A stretch of DNA of 64,000 bases. Source: Poecilobothrus nobilitatus (taxonomy: Eukaryota; Arthropoda; Insecta; Diptera; Dolichopodidae). The notes under the pieces were generated by a model that worked only from the letters and a program-made list of their open reading frames with translations, ran no database searches and had not been told where the DNA came from. The stretch spans positions 67,456,416 through 67,520,415 of the forward strand of contig OX352774.1 of assembly GCA_947095535.1 (NCBI GenBank). The letters are read 5' to 3'. The position numbers were made by a program, and so were the translations under genes. Below are positions 53,901 through 64,000 of the stretch, in pieces; positions within the stretch are counted from its first letter, which is position 1, and every line of letters begins with the position of its first letter.

Positions 53901-56900
53901 GCTTGGTTATTACCTATTGGTCTTATTATAACTTGTTGCCCATTAACAGTTGCTACTTGTAGTTTTCCTTGAGCTAATTGCTGTGCAACAGTTGAATTTT
54001 GAACTACAACCTGTTTATTTTTAGCATTCATTTGTTTTTGACTTTCGATTTCACGTTGTTGTTGTTGTTGTTGTGAAGAAGAGACTATCTGCTGACGTTG
54101 AGTTTCTGCTTTCTGTTGTACCAGTTGTTGAATCGGCTGTTCTATTTTCTTATGATTTTGAGTAAATATTTGTTGTTGCGTTTGTTGTTTAGTTTTTTGT
54201 TCAATAATTGATTGCGATGCTTGATTTTGAATAATAATCTGCTGCTGCTGTTGCTGAGTTTGAATCTGTTGCTGGGGTTGAACTAACTGTTGTTGAACAA
54301 CTTGTATTTGTCGCGGTTTTGGACTTTGATTTTGAACTAAAGTTCGGGTTACTATAGCTTGGCCAGGATTTAATACTATTCGTTGACCTTCATACACTAT
54401 TTGTTGTTGCACATTACTCGTATTAACAATTTGTTGTACAACTTTTTGTTGCCCAGTTGATGGACTGACGGCGTTTATTATAGCAGACTGGGGTGATGTT
54501 ACATTAGGTTGATGAATTTGCTGCACTTGTTGAACTTGCTGCACTTGTTGAACTGGTTGAGCACTTGAAACAATATATTGTTGTTGTTGTTGCTGCTGTT
54601 GTTGAACAGAAGTAGTAGTTTGAGGTGATGGAGATATTAGAACTTTTTGTCCTTGTGCATTTTGACCAACCAATATTTTTTGACCGGGCTGTATTATAAT
54701 TTGTTGTAAATTAGGCGATGGATTTGTAGTAATTTTTTGTAAAGAATTAGAAGAATTTGCTGGTGATGCAAGCGGAACTGTAGATGACGTTAATTTATGT
54801 ATAGGTTGTGAATTGGATGTTGATGATATTGGAAGTTTGTTCACAGCATTCGTAGCTGGAGCTATCACCTGATTACCGGTAACTATAACTTTCTGGGTTT
54901 GAACTTGTTTTTGACAAACAACTTGTTGTTTTACAGCAGAGGCCGGAGGCACTGTTGGTTTTACATATTGTTTTATTGCATTGGGTGACTTAATTGATGA
55001 TATTTGATTTTGCACCGTTTTAACTTGCGTTTTATTTTCTATCACTTTTGAAAGGACAGGCGATGAAGCTGTTGGTTTTAAAGCAATTGTTTTATTACCA
55101 GATCCAGGTGTTGTTGTTAAAACATGTAGTTTTCCATCTGGCATTTGAATTAATTGTTGCCCAGGACTAAGTCCTCGTACACTTACTTTACCATCCGATC
55201 CACGAATGATTTGAACTTTCTGTTGGGTTGGTTGTTGAGGGGCATTATTGGTAGAAGATTGAACAGCTGCTGTTTTATTAGTAGGAACAGGGCATTTTAC
55301 TTGCAATTGTGCTTTTACAGATGTTGAAGAAACTGGTTGGTGTATTATTTTTGTAGTTCCATCAGGATTTTTCAAAATTACCTTTCTATTTCCAATAATC
55401 AAAGGTTTTGGTGGTTCACTTTGATGTTGCTGCTGTGTTTTAGTGTTCAAGATCCTTTTTTGGGTATTTTGACTCTGAACCGCTCTTTGAAGTTTTAGTT
55501 GTTGTTCCATCTTATCTTTTGATTCGTTTAATGGTGTTCTAGAAATTAAAGCACTATTTTTTCCTGACGTACTTGTATTAGGCGACGAAGAAGTTGAGCT
55601 CGAACATTCTGGTTGCTTCGGTAATGGTAATTTTCCAGTTACAGTTCGTGTAACAGTTTTCTCTTGTTTTTCACCAAATAATTTAACCTCCCATAATTCT
55701 AACTTATCTTCATCTACCCACTCTTCTGTAACTTGAGGTTCAGTTTGCTGTGGTGATTCCGCTCGCTTTCGCTTTCTTAAACCTGACCGAATAGATGTCA
55801 CTTCACGTATCGTTTTTGGTACTTCTAATGGAATTGTTACTTTTCTGCGCATATATTGCGTTTTTTCTAAAAACCTCCCAAAATGCTTGATTTTCAAAAG
55901 TTCTGTTGTCACAATTTCCGTTTCAGTGGTCACTTGATGCTTTCCATCATTTGTGGGTGGCTTGGTTGTCATATCATCCCATCGTAAACAACACCATAAA
56001 ATTCGAAATTGTAGACAAATTGCTGACAGTGACATATTACTTGCTGTTCGATAAAGCCAACATGTTCTAAAGTACGGTCTTCCACAAGGATAAGCCCATG
56101 CAGTATTATTAACTTTTGCCAAAACATTATAACCAGTAGCTGTACCTTTGCCACCTAAACGAGCTAATTTTAACAATTCATACTTTTGTAAACACATTAA
56201 GGACTTTGTTAGTTTATGAGTTAAAAATGATTGGATTAGAGGAAATTTTGAAACATAGTTCTTTGATGTTTTTCTTTTCAATACACCAGCGTCATACTCG
56301 TGTAATAAATAAAGTTTACCTCTAGGAGAAGTAGTTGAATACACTTTTTCAATTCCATTTGCCGCTAGTTCGGGTTCAAACTTAGGAATTAAACTCTCCT
56401 TTTTAATTGTTTTAGTAATAGGAAAACGTCGATTGGCTTTTCCTGCGAAAATCTGAGATACATGCGAGTCTATATCCTTTTTTATTTTTCTTGCTAATTG
56501 ATTGTCAAGACTGTTTTCGTTTGATCTGGCCAAACTTACATCACTATTGGATTTCCATGTCTTTGATTTTTTATTATTTTTTTGATCTGAAATATCACCT
56601 TCTAATAAATCATCAAACTGAGATACAGAATTTTCAATATCAATTGTATCATCTATTTCTCCATCATTATTTCTACTTGATTTTAATGAAACATTATTAC
56701 TATTATTAAGGTTAAGTTTTAAAATTTTATCATCTGAGCTTAAAGGCACACCTGATGGGACATTTTTTATTTCGTTCATTTCAACATCAATATCGTTCTT
56801 TTTCGGGGTGTCCAGAAAATTTTTGACGTCATCTTCTGACTTTATTTCTTCACTCTTAACTGTAACTTCAGCGCAATCGTCAAATGTTTCAAATTTAACC

Positions 56901-59900
56901 TCTTCTACACCATAATTGATTGAACTTAATTCAGTAGTCGCGTCAAACTCGAGGCAATTATTTAAAGCATTTAAAAAATCTTGGTGTAAATTCGTTGGAC
57001 TGTCACCATTCCATCTATTTTCTTCTGAACCCTCTTCTGCTATAGCAAAACTACTAGCTTCCTTTTTTCCTTCCATAAGTTTTTGTTCCAGAATTGATGG
57101 TTTTTTTACCGCTCCTAATATTGCTGTTACCGTTTCTTTTGAACCGTTACATATTTTTTGAGCTTTTCTTAATAGTACTAACAATTCTTTTTTTGATCGA
57201 GCTTTTTGCAAACATAAAGCTGAATAACAAGTGTTCTGTGTTATTTGAGAAACAGCATTAGAATTTGTATTACATTCTTTTGCATAACAACGATAGTGCT
57301 TTGCAAATCGATTTAATTTGCTAAATTGAGATCTCACTAGCTGAATTTTTTTTGCAAGACTGTTAACTAAATCTAAGTTCACATTACCGCCATTTGGATT
57401 TGAAACAACCCCGCCACCAGATTTGTTAGTAGCTGCTAATTTATTGATTTGCTTTTCTAAAACTGATTGTGATTCTAAAATACAATTTTGTGATTCATTT
57501 TCTTCAGAATTGTTCGTATCAGAAGAATCTAAATTTTCTTTTTTAGACAAACCATCTAATAAATGTTGTTCTTCAGATTTTTGTAATTTGATACGTCTTA
57601 AGAGAAAATTATCTAATTTTGACTTACGTGCAATTTTAGGGTAAAATAGTCGACTAGAGGATGAAAGAGCTTGCGATACATTAATGCTGTCAAAAGTTTC
57701 TGGTACTGGTAATACCATAGCGTTTTTAAAATCATCAATATAACCATAATTTCCCGATTTTTTAATTATTTCTTCCGACTGTTGTAAAAATGCATACGTT
57801 TTGGGATCAACCGCAATAACCTTTTCGCAGTTATCTTTTTTTACTTTCAACATTATCTTAAGAGGAGTTATTTTATCCAAAATACGACATCTTTTACCAA
57901 TTCTCCTACTATAGGACATCCATATCCAACCCCACTGACCATGTATGCGATACTCTTCACCTTTTTGTTTCCATACTTGATGTTTTAAACCTAAAGAATA
58001 CTTAACATAATTAAACGCTAATCTATTTCTTTCTTCTTCATCATCCCTATCTCTTTTTTCTCGTTTTTCCAATTTTTTCTTTTCTTCTCTTTCAATTGAT
58101 GTTATTCTTTGAAAACGTATATGACCTAATTGTTCATGCCAGACATTGGCAAAAACTATATTTTTAAGACAAGCTTGATACAATACTAATGCATTTGCAA
58201 AATCAGCAGGCTTAATGCAATTTGATACAGAATTCAACCAAACTTTTCGTAAAGTACTCCAATTTTGATTCATAAAAGGTGAAGTTATTGACTGTTCTAA
58301 AGTTAATAATGTTTGACGCAAAGTTGACACTATGTTTTGTTCAGTAGAATTTAGACCGCCTCCAACCCATTTAAATGCTGATGCTGTAGTTAGAGAAAAT
58401 TTATGAGACAAATGACGCTTTTTATCACGTTCTTCATTTCTTTGAGGTTTGTTTAATGCTATTTGGTTTATTGTATATTGGTTGACGTATGTTTTAAAAC
58501 CATTTTCCATACCTAGTTTAAAATAAAATACTCCTGTTGATATTTGTAATGTTTTTTGTCGTGTTAATCTTTGTTCTGGTTCCATGCTAGATATTAATTC
58601 ATCATTAGTTATATCTGAATTAGAATTATTCTCTTCGCTACTATTTTCCAAGTTTTTAGGTTTAATTATTTTTAAAATTTTTTCATTTTCAATTTCAAGA
58701 TAAGATTTTTTATTACCTTTATGTTCATTTGTTAAAATTTCGGTAATTTTCATTTGTCTCTGAATTTCTTCTTTTAAATCTATTATTTCTTGACATAATC
58801 TTTGTTCTAAATCAGTTTCATCTAATTTAGATAAAAGTTGATCTAATTGCGGAATTGAACTATAATACCAAATAGTTTTTCCATCTTGATCTTCAACAAA
58901 AATACGTCGACAAACAAACCAGTACTTACGTCCATGCCTATCATATCCTAAAATATCATGTCGAATTAACAAACCTTGCTTTTCTTGTTGTGATATACAG
59001 TCAGATACACCATTTGTTTTGTGAGATTTACAAATATTACACTGCCAATCTTCTGTTGGAATTTTTGTCAATGGAGGATCAACGCATTCTAAATGGAAAA
59101 CAGCTGGACATGTTTCACAACAAAGAAGGTCTCCCAGTCTATGACATATCCTACAATGATCATCATAATGTATTGGACCTTCTTGTAGCATATCATCACG
59201 AACACCAGTAGTTATAAGAAATTGATCTGTTAAAAACTTCAGAACCAAAAGCCGTTTTTCTACACTAGAAAATGGATATTCTTGATTAGTTAATATTTTT
59301 AAAACTTCTTTGTCAAAAGCTTCATCGCTTTCAATGTAACTTCTTAAAACTTCAGGCCAAGTAATATGATCAATTAGATACAAAGTGATATTAATACTAT
59401 CCTTCTGATCTAAAGGTCCAAAATGAGTTGCCTGCAAATCTTCTTCCCTTAAAATAGCTTTTAGAAGCATTAAATGAACCTCTGTCAACAGAGAACTCTG
59501 TTCTTCAGAAACTAAAGCAGCACAAAAATCTTCCAAACGAAAAGGCGATAATCTTACCAAATTCCTAAATCGTCTAAGTACTTCATATATAGCAACAGTT
59601 TCAAGTATGTGTTCTTTTGACAACATAAGATCTTCAGATGATTGAGGAATCTCCATAGGAGGAACCATTCTATCTTGTAACCAAACGGGTTCAGGACTGG
59701 GAGGCCTTGGAGGTCTTCCAAGTCCTGTTGTAGGTCCAAAACTGCATTCCGAATACTCACTTTCACTTTCTTCATTATTAGATAGACTTTCTTCATCAGT
59801 TGGTGATATTAATAGATCATCCTCTGCATCACTTTTATCTGTTGAATCACCAAAATCAGAACCATAATGATACTCCGATTCATAACCTCTTCTTGATGTA

Positions 59901-62262
59901 GAAGTATTAACACTTTTTCCTCTGCGTCCCCTTCCTCTTGATGACTTTGTTGCTAAATAAGCTCTAGAAATACTTTTTCTACTAGTTTCGCTCTCTTGTG
60001 GTGATGATCCCCTAGATAATGATGGCGTACTAAATTGTGAATCCGACCCTTTCATCAAATATTTAGGCTTCTTTAAAAGTTGATAATTAAATCTACTGCC
60101 TCTTTGACTCGAAGCAGACTTTGGAGGTCGCCCTCTTTTCCTTACACCACGTCCACTCATTTTTGAAAAATATTACAGTTACAATTTTTACCTCAAAATT
60201 TTATTGGACCTCAGCAACTTCTTAAAATTTTGTGCTTTTAGACAACAACAAAATGTCATTGATGTTAAAATTTCAAACTGAAGTTATTAATCAGAATCTT
60301 AAAATTGTCATATCTTTTAATGTGCTTTAAACATGCTGCAATTTTCTATTAAACACAGCAAAATATTTCAAATATATTAAATTCTAATACACTTTTATAA
60401 ATTTTTGTTTAAAAAGTACTTTTTTTTAGGTTTAAAGTTTTAAAGTGGCAATTATTAACTTTTTTCTCTAAAATTTATATTTTTTCCACTTCATACAAAA
60501 TGTCTGAAGGCTTCACTTTTCACTTTTATTAAGATAGCACTTATTTCGAAACAAGCTTGAACCGAGCTGGCGCGCATCGATGTTCTGCTACTTTCTATAA
60601 ACATATTTAAGTTACACCTTTCACAAAATGTTGCTATAATTTTTAGCAACATTGCTAAGCAGAATTTTAACAAATATATTTAATTTTTCAACATACCAAA
60701 AATCAAAATATATTGCTATCATCCGTTTATGTATGTATGCATTTAGTATTAGAATTAAAAATTTGCTTTAAAAAAAAAATATGTTTTGCTAAATTAGGAA
60801 ACGTAAAATAATAAATAATAATAATAATGACATTTTACGTCTGATCTTTGTTTAATAACCATGTTTGAAGAGTATTTATAAAAAAATTTTCAAAATTGTC
60901 AAAACAAAAATAATAATAAGATTTGACTTAATTTGTTTTTGACATAAATTCAGTTGATTCTCTATATTATTAATTCCATATAATTGTTAAATAAGGGAAT
61001 TAATAATGTGACAGATTGTATTTACTATTTAGGTCTGGATCTGGGTAATTTGTTATGATATAAAACTATTAAAGTTTATTAAAAAGGCAAAAAAATAATT
61101 TGTTAAAAACTAGGTATGTTATAAAATAAATTTTGTCTCAAAAAATTTTTTTTTAAATCAAATCATTTTGATATATTTAATCTATAATTTATTTATATAA
61201 TATGTACATAAAATAAAAATATTTGGTTTACCACGTTGAATAGTGTATTTATTTATTGCATTTATATACTGATAAGTAGGTACTCAGGAGTAAATAATAA
61301 TTTGTAATAAACTATAAAGAAACTTTAATTCTACACGAAAGTTTTTTCTAATTATAATATAATTATTTTTAAAAAATTTATTACAATGCATTTTATATAT
61401 TTTTTTAAATAATTTCTTACGATGATTAATATATTGCAATAAAAGAAAGCAGTTATTTTTTAATTTGCAGTTGCTTAATAACACAAACTAAAAATTTAAT
61501 TAGAAAAAAGCGTTAGAAATTAACAACTTAATTTTGAATAAAGTTATAGAATTTACTTAAAAAAATTATCACAATCTTGTACTTTTTGTTTATATTTTAC
61601 TTTTTATAATGAACAAAAGGATTTTAAATTTTTAATTTACAGCAAAAACAAATGAAATGATAAAATACTTATCCTTGCCAATATTTTATATTCACATGAC
61701 AATATATAAACAAAATATATGCATATAAACGTAAGTATAACAATGTTATTAAACTATCGCTATGCAAACTTTTTATTTTTATTTAAAACAAAATTCATAG
61801 GTATAGTTAATATAAAAATTATTTTCGCAATTTAAATACATATTATGTACATATACTATTTTCTGATATAAATTTTTTTTTTTTTTTAAATATAAGCTTT
61901 GGCATTGTATTATTTTATTTTTTATAAAAAACAACCTCGTTTTTGCAAAAAAATAAATTTCATTTTAAAAATTAAACTTATTTTAAATGTCGAATTATCA
62001 CATGGATCCCTCAATTGATTATTTTTAATTTAACAAACACAACCAAATGAAATAGTTTAATAGAAAATTTAATTTATGAAATTATGATATAGATTCAAAA
62101 TTTAAATAAACAAATTAATTTTTGTAAATTCAAAAAAATAACTTCGAAAATTATGTATATAAATAATTAATACATTACCCAAGTAACTAATGCTCCATTT
62201 AAAAAATCTTCAATTTCATCCATATCTTCTAATATTAAATTGTTTTTAAACACTTTCACCAT
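38968..62262 (-). CDS. Girdin: Girdin/Daple family (CCDC88) actin- and cadherin-linked coiled-coil protein, split by a 17 kb intron
   Basis: Thirteen exons: 62179-62262, 44747-45163, 44398-44690, 44254-44335, 43990-44186, 43612-43897, 42729-43545, 41477-42456, 41174-41412, 41037-41112, 40786-40952, 40422-40532 and 38968-39364. They give 1,381 aa with every phase agreeing. Exon 1 supplies [11 protein letters not shown], which joins [15 protein letters not shown] of exon 2 to make the start of the N-terminal Hook-type domain; [14 protein letters not shown] crosses the next splice. A long coiled coil (roughly residues 240-1130) follows, then a basic Ser-rich tail. The protein ends IWYEYGCV, the GCV PDZ-binding end typical of vertebrate Daple. 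Family members link microtubules, actin and cadherin complexes. I see no clear G-alpha-binding motif of the vertebrate type. The E(bx) gene lies inside intron 1. A start at Met14 (62223) is an alternative to Met1. Confidence 0.9.
45161..45248. repeat. 45-bp tandem duplication copying the 3' splice site of Girdin exon 2
   Basis: Unit 1 (45161-45205) and unit 2 (45206-45248) are identical over about 43 bp: TAGCTAAATATTTGGAAAAG then TTAAAAAATTAATAAAAATG. On the coding (minus) strand each unit ends in the same polypyrimidine-like tract and TTTAG acceptor. The one used, at 45165-45164, joins exon 1 in phase. The spare acceptor lies at 45210-45209. Confidence 0.85.
45249..51385. other. AT-rich part of Girdin intron 1, downstream of E(bx)
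   Basis: No coding exon was recognised on either strand. Long homopolymer runs occur (A-run at 50698-50724, T-run at 48451-48466). A 33-bp duplicated unit lies near 47201-47263. CAGTGATAAGAAATTA is doubled at 46117-46152. One GC-rich patch with a hairpin lies at 48088-48143. The E(bx) 3' UTR must lie at the right edge. Confidence 0.4.
48088..48143. other. Isolated GC-rich patch with a short perfect hairpin
   Basis: In very AT-rich intron, this stretch reads GGCCCACATCCGAAAGGGGA, then AGGGCCCACCC. It is followed by an inverted repeat with 10-bp arms (ATGGGTATAT at 48122-48131, ATATACCCAT at 48134-48143). It may be an end of an unrecognised transposon or a structured non-coding element. Nothing else identifies it. 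Confidence 0.35.
51386..60160 (-). CDS. E(bx): E(bx)/NURF301 (BPTF), largest subunit of the NURF chromatin remodeller, intronless coding region
   Basis: One uninterrupted frame of 2,924 codons. It starts [14 protein letters not shown] (AT-hook-like GRP) and [12 protein letters not shown], the canonical NURF301 start. Domains in order: DDT (about residues 190-250); first PHD finger (about 335-380, [20 protein letters not shown]); basic helical segments including [20 protein letters not shown] (about 700); a long Gln-rich middle (about 1750-2450); two adjacent PHD fingers beginning [11 protein letters not shown] (2691) and [11 protein letters not shown] (2748); and a bromodomain (about 2827-2910, [26 protein letters not shown]). 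NURF slides nucleosomes with the ISWI ATPase; in the orthologues the last PHD and bromodomain read H3K4me3 and acetylated H4. The complete absence of coding introns is unusual, as is its position inside Girdin intron 1 on the same strand. No frame damage is visible, so it is probably functional. Confidence 0.95.
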   Translation of the reverse strand: MSGRGVRKRGRPPKSASSQRGSRFNYQLLKKPKYLMKGSDSQFSTPSLSRGSSPQESETSRKSISRAYLATKSSRGRGRRGKSVNTSTSRRGYESEYHYGSDFGDSTDKSDAEDDLLISPTDEESLSNNEESESEYSECSFGPTTGLGRPPRPPSPEPVWLQDRMVPPMEIPQSSEDLMLSKEHILETVAIYEVLRRFRNLVRLSPFRLEDFCAALVSEEQSSLLTEVHLMLLKAILREEDLQATHFGPLDQKDSINITLYLIDHITWPEVLRSYIESDEAFDKEVLKILTNQEYPFSSVEKRLLVLKFLTDQFLITTGVRDDMLQEGPIHYDDHCRICHRLGDLLCCETCPAVFHLECVDPPLTKIPTEDWQCNICKSHKTNGVSDCISQQEKQGLLIRHDILGYDRHGRKYWFVCRRIFVEDQDGKTIWYYSSIPQLDQLLSKLDETDLEQRLCQEIIDLKEEIQRQMKITEILTNEHKGNKKSYLEIENEKILKIIKPKNLENSSEENNSNSDITNDELISSMEPEQRLTRQKTLQISTGVFYFKLGMENGFKTYVNQYTINQIALNKPQRNEERDKKRHLSHKFSLTTASAFKWVGGGLNSTEQNIVSTLRQTLLTLEQSITSPFMNQNWSTLRKVWLNSVSNCIKPADFANALVLYQACLKNIVFANVWHEQLGHIRFQRITSIEREEKKKLEKREKRDRDDEEERNRLAFNYVKYSLGLKHQVWKQKGEEYRIHGQWGWIWMSYSRRIGKRCRILDKITPLKIMLKVKKDNCEKVIAVDPKTYAFLQQSEEIIKKSGNYGYIDDFKNAMVLPVPETFDSINVSQALSSSSRLFYPKIARKSKLDNFLLRRIKLQKSEEQHLLDGLSKKENLDSSDTNNSEENESQNCILESQSVLEKQINKLAATNKSGGGVVSNPNGGNVNLDLVNSLAKKIQLVRSQFSKLNRFAKHYRCYAKECNTNSNAVSQITQNTCYSALCLQKARSKKELLVLLRKAQKICNGSKETVTAILGAVKKPSILEQKLMEGKKEASSFAIAEEGSEENRWNGDSPTNLHQDFLNALNNCLEFDATTELSSINYGVEEVKFETFDDCAEVTVKSEEIKSEDDVKNFLDTPKKNDIDVEMNEIKNVPSGVPLSSDDKILKLNLNNSNNVSLKSSRNNDGEIDDTIDIENSVSQFDDLLEGDISDQKNNKKSKTWKSNSDVSLARSNENSLDNQLARKIKKDIDSHVSQIFAGKANRRFPITKTIKKESLIPKFEPELAANGIEKVYSTTSPRGKLYLLHEYDAGVLKRKTSKNYVSKFPLIQSFLTHKLTKSLMCLQKYELLKLARLGGKGTATGYNVLAKVNNTAWAYPCGRPYFRTCWLYRTASNMSLSAICLQFRILWCCLRWDDMTTKPPTNDGKHQVTTETEIVTTELLKIKHFGRFLEKTQYMRRKVTIPLEVPKTIREVTSIRSGLRKRKRAESPQQTEPQVTEEWVDEDKLELWEVKLFGEKQEKTVTRTVTGKLPLPKQPECSSSTSSSPNTSTSGKNSALISRTPLNESKDKMEQQLKLQRAVQSQNTQKRILNTKTQQQHQSEPPKPLIIGNRKVILKNPDGTTKIIHQPVSSTSVKAQLQVKCPVPTNKTAAVQSSTNNAPQQPTQQKVQIIRGSDGKVSVRGLSPGQQLIQMPDGKLHVLTTTPGSGNKTIALKPTASSPVLSKVIENKTQVKTVQNQISSIKSPNAIKQYVKPTVPPASAVKQQVVCQKQVQTQKVIVTGNQVIAPATNAVNKLPISSTSNSQPIHKLTSSTVPLASPANSSNSLQKITTNPSPNLQQIIIQPGQKILVGQNAQGQKVLISPSPQTTTSVQQQQQQQQQYIVSSAQPVQQVQQVQQVQQIHQPNVTSPQSAIINAVSPSTGQQKVVQQIVNTSNVQQQIVYEGQRIVLNPGQAIVTRTLVQNQSPKPRQIQVVQQQLVQPQQQIQTQQQQQQIIIQNQASQSIIEQKTKQQTQQQIFTQNHKKIEQPIQQLVQQKAETQRQQIVSSSQQQQQQREIESQKQMNAKNKQVVVQNSTVAQQLAQGKLQVATVNGQQVIIRPIGNNQAQIVAHIKTQSDGSSHIITNINAMENDLPRKQAPPAVNQNQKSPQQTLHQQQAQTSIISPKPIIQQQQQIHVGPQTIQSTNLIQSESSVVQQPTTQQIYHHQTQQIKQQSQPQQQIQQQIVQNTNQTDLNNSIEQSLLHGQPPGTVIKCVTAQVIQTEHGPRIVLQGLAGNDFTPQQLALVQQQVKQQLLKAQESSGKQGVLGPTKIYLAVQPSTTTVNQQQQCQPPPLASVQTTLQQQVSKASSVNSIQLENIKETHFNESFSNSSQTKKEVIQKALLQKKAAAVAAEQHHQKQQQHLLTQTSKSSKMSPDINSSATTKQPTEQSFVVTQDYIQESIKNALKQSNLNPEIEEKLLNLQRYQESQTKFNDDSDELNNSPNLIKNNLGGGEAENIVGGINTPGVVYETTPIKNLRKRINKNNDNDDEWILERRKRRNLNQFHSTNEHFNSTSTIKPLIKNENIQSNRITSSSTIIKKEHEKKNYLSNRLTRHKELLKKDILKKRVLLEKELQMEIKKELTAELYCRARTTSEQRNNNAELQTNIENFENKRKIKHSNQNIPSTTTTSPGDTISATNITTNVSTTLNTTITTSKNKKATSSKKKEKLYCICRTPYDDTKFYVGCDVCNNWFHGNCVNITEEDSKQLTEFICAECTHARESQELYCLCKQPYDESQFYISCDKCQDWFHGRCVGVLQSEAEFIDEYICPNCQRNNSTTLANMKNLSDFEYDELKKLMKQIQTHKNAWPFLEPVDPEEAPDYYKVIKEPMDLQKIEIKLNQRSYTTLSEFIGDMTKIFDNCRYYNPKGSPFFKCAEHLEVYFVQKIKYFRENIFQQQQSQQQ
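60161..62178. other. E(bx) upstream region within Girdin intron 1
   Basis: About 2 kb, AT-rich except near 60561-60582. It should include the E(bx) 5' UTR and promoter. No other exon was recognised. Open frames at 60491-60673 and 61284-61484 (minus) have no family resemblance. Confidence 0.4.
60561..60582. promoter_or_regulatory. Possible E(bx) promoter patch
   Basis: GAGCTGGCGCGCATCGATG is the only GC-rich patch in several kb and lies about 400 bp upstream of the E(bx) ATG. It contains CATCGATG, close to the DREF-type element (TATCGATA) of insect housekeeping promoters. Position and composition only; there is no direct evidence of transcription start. Confidence 0.25.
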
Positions 62263-64000
62263 ATCATGTTCTTATACTAAAGAATTATATTTTAAGGAAT
62301 ATTTATTAAAAATAAATTAGGTTTTATTACTAAATAATTTCGTTATATTCATAGAAATAAGAAACTACAATATTTGCAAATTAAATATCTATAATTTGAA
62401 AATAATTTATTTAATTTCTTATATTTGGATCACTTTACAAATTTACATCTAAAAAAAATGCCAGAGATTTTTAATTTAAATATATAAATGAGATATTAAC
62501 ACAATTGACAAATGACATTACATATATATAATTGGATTAGAATAGCAACATATTAACCAAAATAGTGCAACATTTTGTAACTACACGTTTTATGTATATA
62601 TTTGTATATAAACTTTTTATAAAGTAAAGTATGTACGTAAAATCTTTTTTTTTTAAATACATTTTCAGAAAATTATAAATTGAAAATTAATTCGATGAAC
62701 TTTTTGAATACTAATACTTTAAATTAATTAAAGTGAATTAAAATTTCTATCGTTTAACATTTATTTTTTAAATACATGTATTCAAAAGAATTTAACTAAT
62801 CGGCAAAAATTTGAAATTAAATACATACATACGTACCTACTACAATAAAATAAACAAGTTAAAAATCTTGATTAATATATATAACTTTAGACTACGTAAG
62901 TGTTCGTAATAAAATAATAATCAAATTATTATAAAAGATATTAATTAAAAAAGTTATGTTTTTAAGAAAAATATTTGAAAAAATCGGTTTTCAAACGAAA
63001 TTTATTTACGTATTTTAATACACAAAAATAAACATACAGAAAAAACATTTTGCAAACTTAAAAAATTATTTATATACATTTGAATTTGCAACATTCTATA
63101 CGCCAGCGTCTTTATTTTTGAATCGATTTGTACTTTGGGATTTTCAATATGACCATTCGAAATTTCTATAAAAGTGGCTAATCCTTCTTTCAATTTAAAA
63201 AATTGTATTGAAAAAATGTATTAAAATTTACTGTAGGCAGATTTCCTAATATTTCAATAGCCAATAGCAATTAGATTATGCTTATGTAGACAACTCATTT
63301 TCTAAATTTATGTCTCTTGATTTAAGTACATAATAGGTACAGTTCGTATTGTGCTTAGGGTTTAAGATCTTGCATAGTCTTGCAAAATTTTGCACTTTTT
63401 TATACATGAAAATAACAAATTGTGCACTTTAACTGTCAAAAAATTGAAATATGCTATGGTGGAAAATTTTGCGCTTGGGCAAAACCACTTTGCACCAACT
63501 CCTGAATACCCTTAGGAATACAAAGTTTTTAAAATGTTTTTTAAATAGTTTATAAATTTATTTATGTACATATATTAATATTTATATCATTTAAAACTAA
63601 TACAAAACAAATAAATGTGAATCTAGATTAATAAAAACAAATATATTAGTAACTAGAACACTCTGTTTAAATTATTAGAAAGGTACATTTGTCTGATTTA
63701 AAGGTCCCCTATATTTGAGTACTCTTAGAAATTTTCATTTTTAACAATGAACTTAATTGTCTAAATATGTATAACCTTTCTTCTTTGTTCCAATTAACCT
63801 TATATAACTAGTTAATCCAATAGAATAAAAAGAACGTACTTATTGTAAAACCCCTTTATAATTCTTGAGCATCATTTTATTTTTATGCTTGTCAATAATC
63901 AAATTGACACATATGAAAATGCATTTATGAATATTTCAATAAATAAACATATCTATAGTAAAAAAAAATAGTAAAATGTAAATAATATGTAACTTCCCAA
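62263..64000. other. Region upstream of Girdin exon 1
   Basis: AT-rich, presumably with the Girdin 5' UTR and promoter near its left end. A minus-strand open stretch at about 63080-63190 looks faintly coding and is discussed among the findings. Otherwise nothing was recognised. Repeated words (CTTGCAAAATTTTGCAC) occur at 63370-63480. Confidence 0.4.

Noticed and set aside
53286..59211. Plus-strand open frames within the E(bx) frame
   Set aside because: All lie opposite an 8.8-kb conserved coding frame and look like shadows.

Overview
This 64 kb window is nuclear DNA of an insect, most likely a dipteran. It is very AT-rich. The genes have many introns (mostly 50-80 bp, GT-AG), and the proteins are insect orthologues close to Drosophila genes: Ptp69D, E(bx)/Nurf301, Girdin, ArfGAP3, Tasp1 and juvenile hormone epoxide hydrolases. 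All gene models were assembled by eye from splice sites and reading phase. Each complete model sums to a whole number of codons.

Layout. Positions 1-933 (+) hold the 3' end of an unrecognised basic, Ser/Pro-rich protein. A degenerate tRNA-derived SINE follows (about 1325-1512). ArfGAP3 (1750-3920, -) and a ZNF706-like small zinc-finger gene (4623-4983, -) come next. Ptp69D (5634-10769, +), a receptor tyrosine phosphatase, and the mitochondrial branched-chain ketoacid dehydrogenase E1-beta gene (11665-13025, +) follow.

Tasp1 (taspase 1) starts at 13402 and ends at 32383 because its second intron is 17.7 kb. That intron holds two tandem juvenile hormone epoxide hydrolase genes on the opposite strand, a 707 bp inverted-repeat element, a LINE whose first 2,543 bp is duplicated head to tail, and one inverted-repeat element inserted into the terminal repeat of another. 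From 32384 to 38967 the DNA is AT-rich with almost no genes.

Girdin (the CCDC88 family of Girdin and Daple) runs on the minus strand from 62262 to 38968. Its 28-codon first exon is separated from the rest by a 17.0 kb intron. That intron contains the whole E(bx)/Nurf301 gene (51386-60160, same strand) as one uninterrupted 2,924-codon reading frame.

The most striking organisation is therefore two host genes with introns of about 17 kb, each carrying complete resident genes. The Jheh pair keeps a shared intron pattern and so looks DNA-duplicated. E(bx) has no coding introns, which suggests passage through RNA or wholesale intron loss. No CRISPR, rRNA, or intact tRNA gene was seen.
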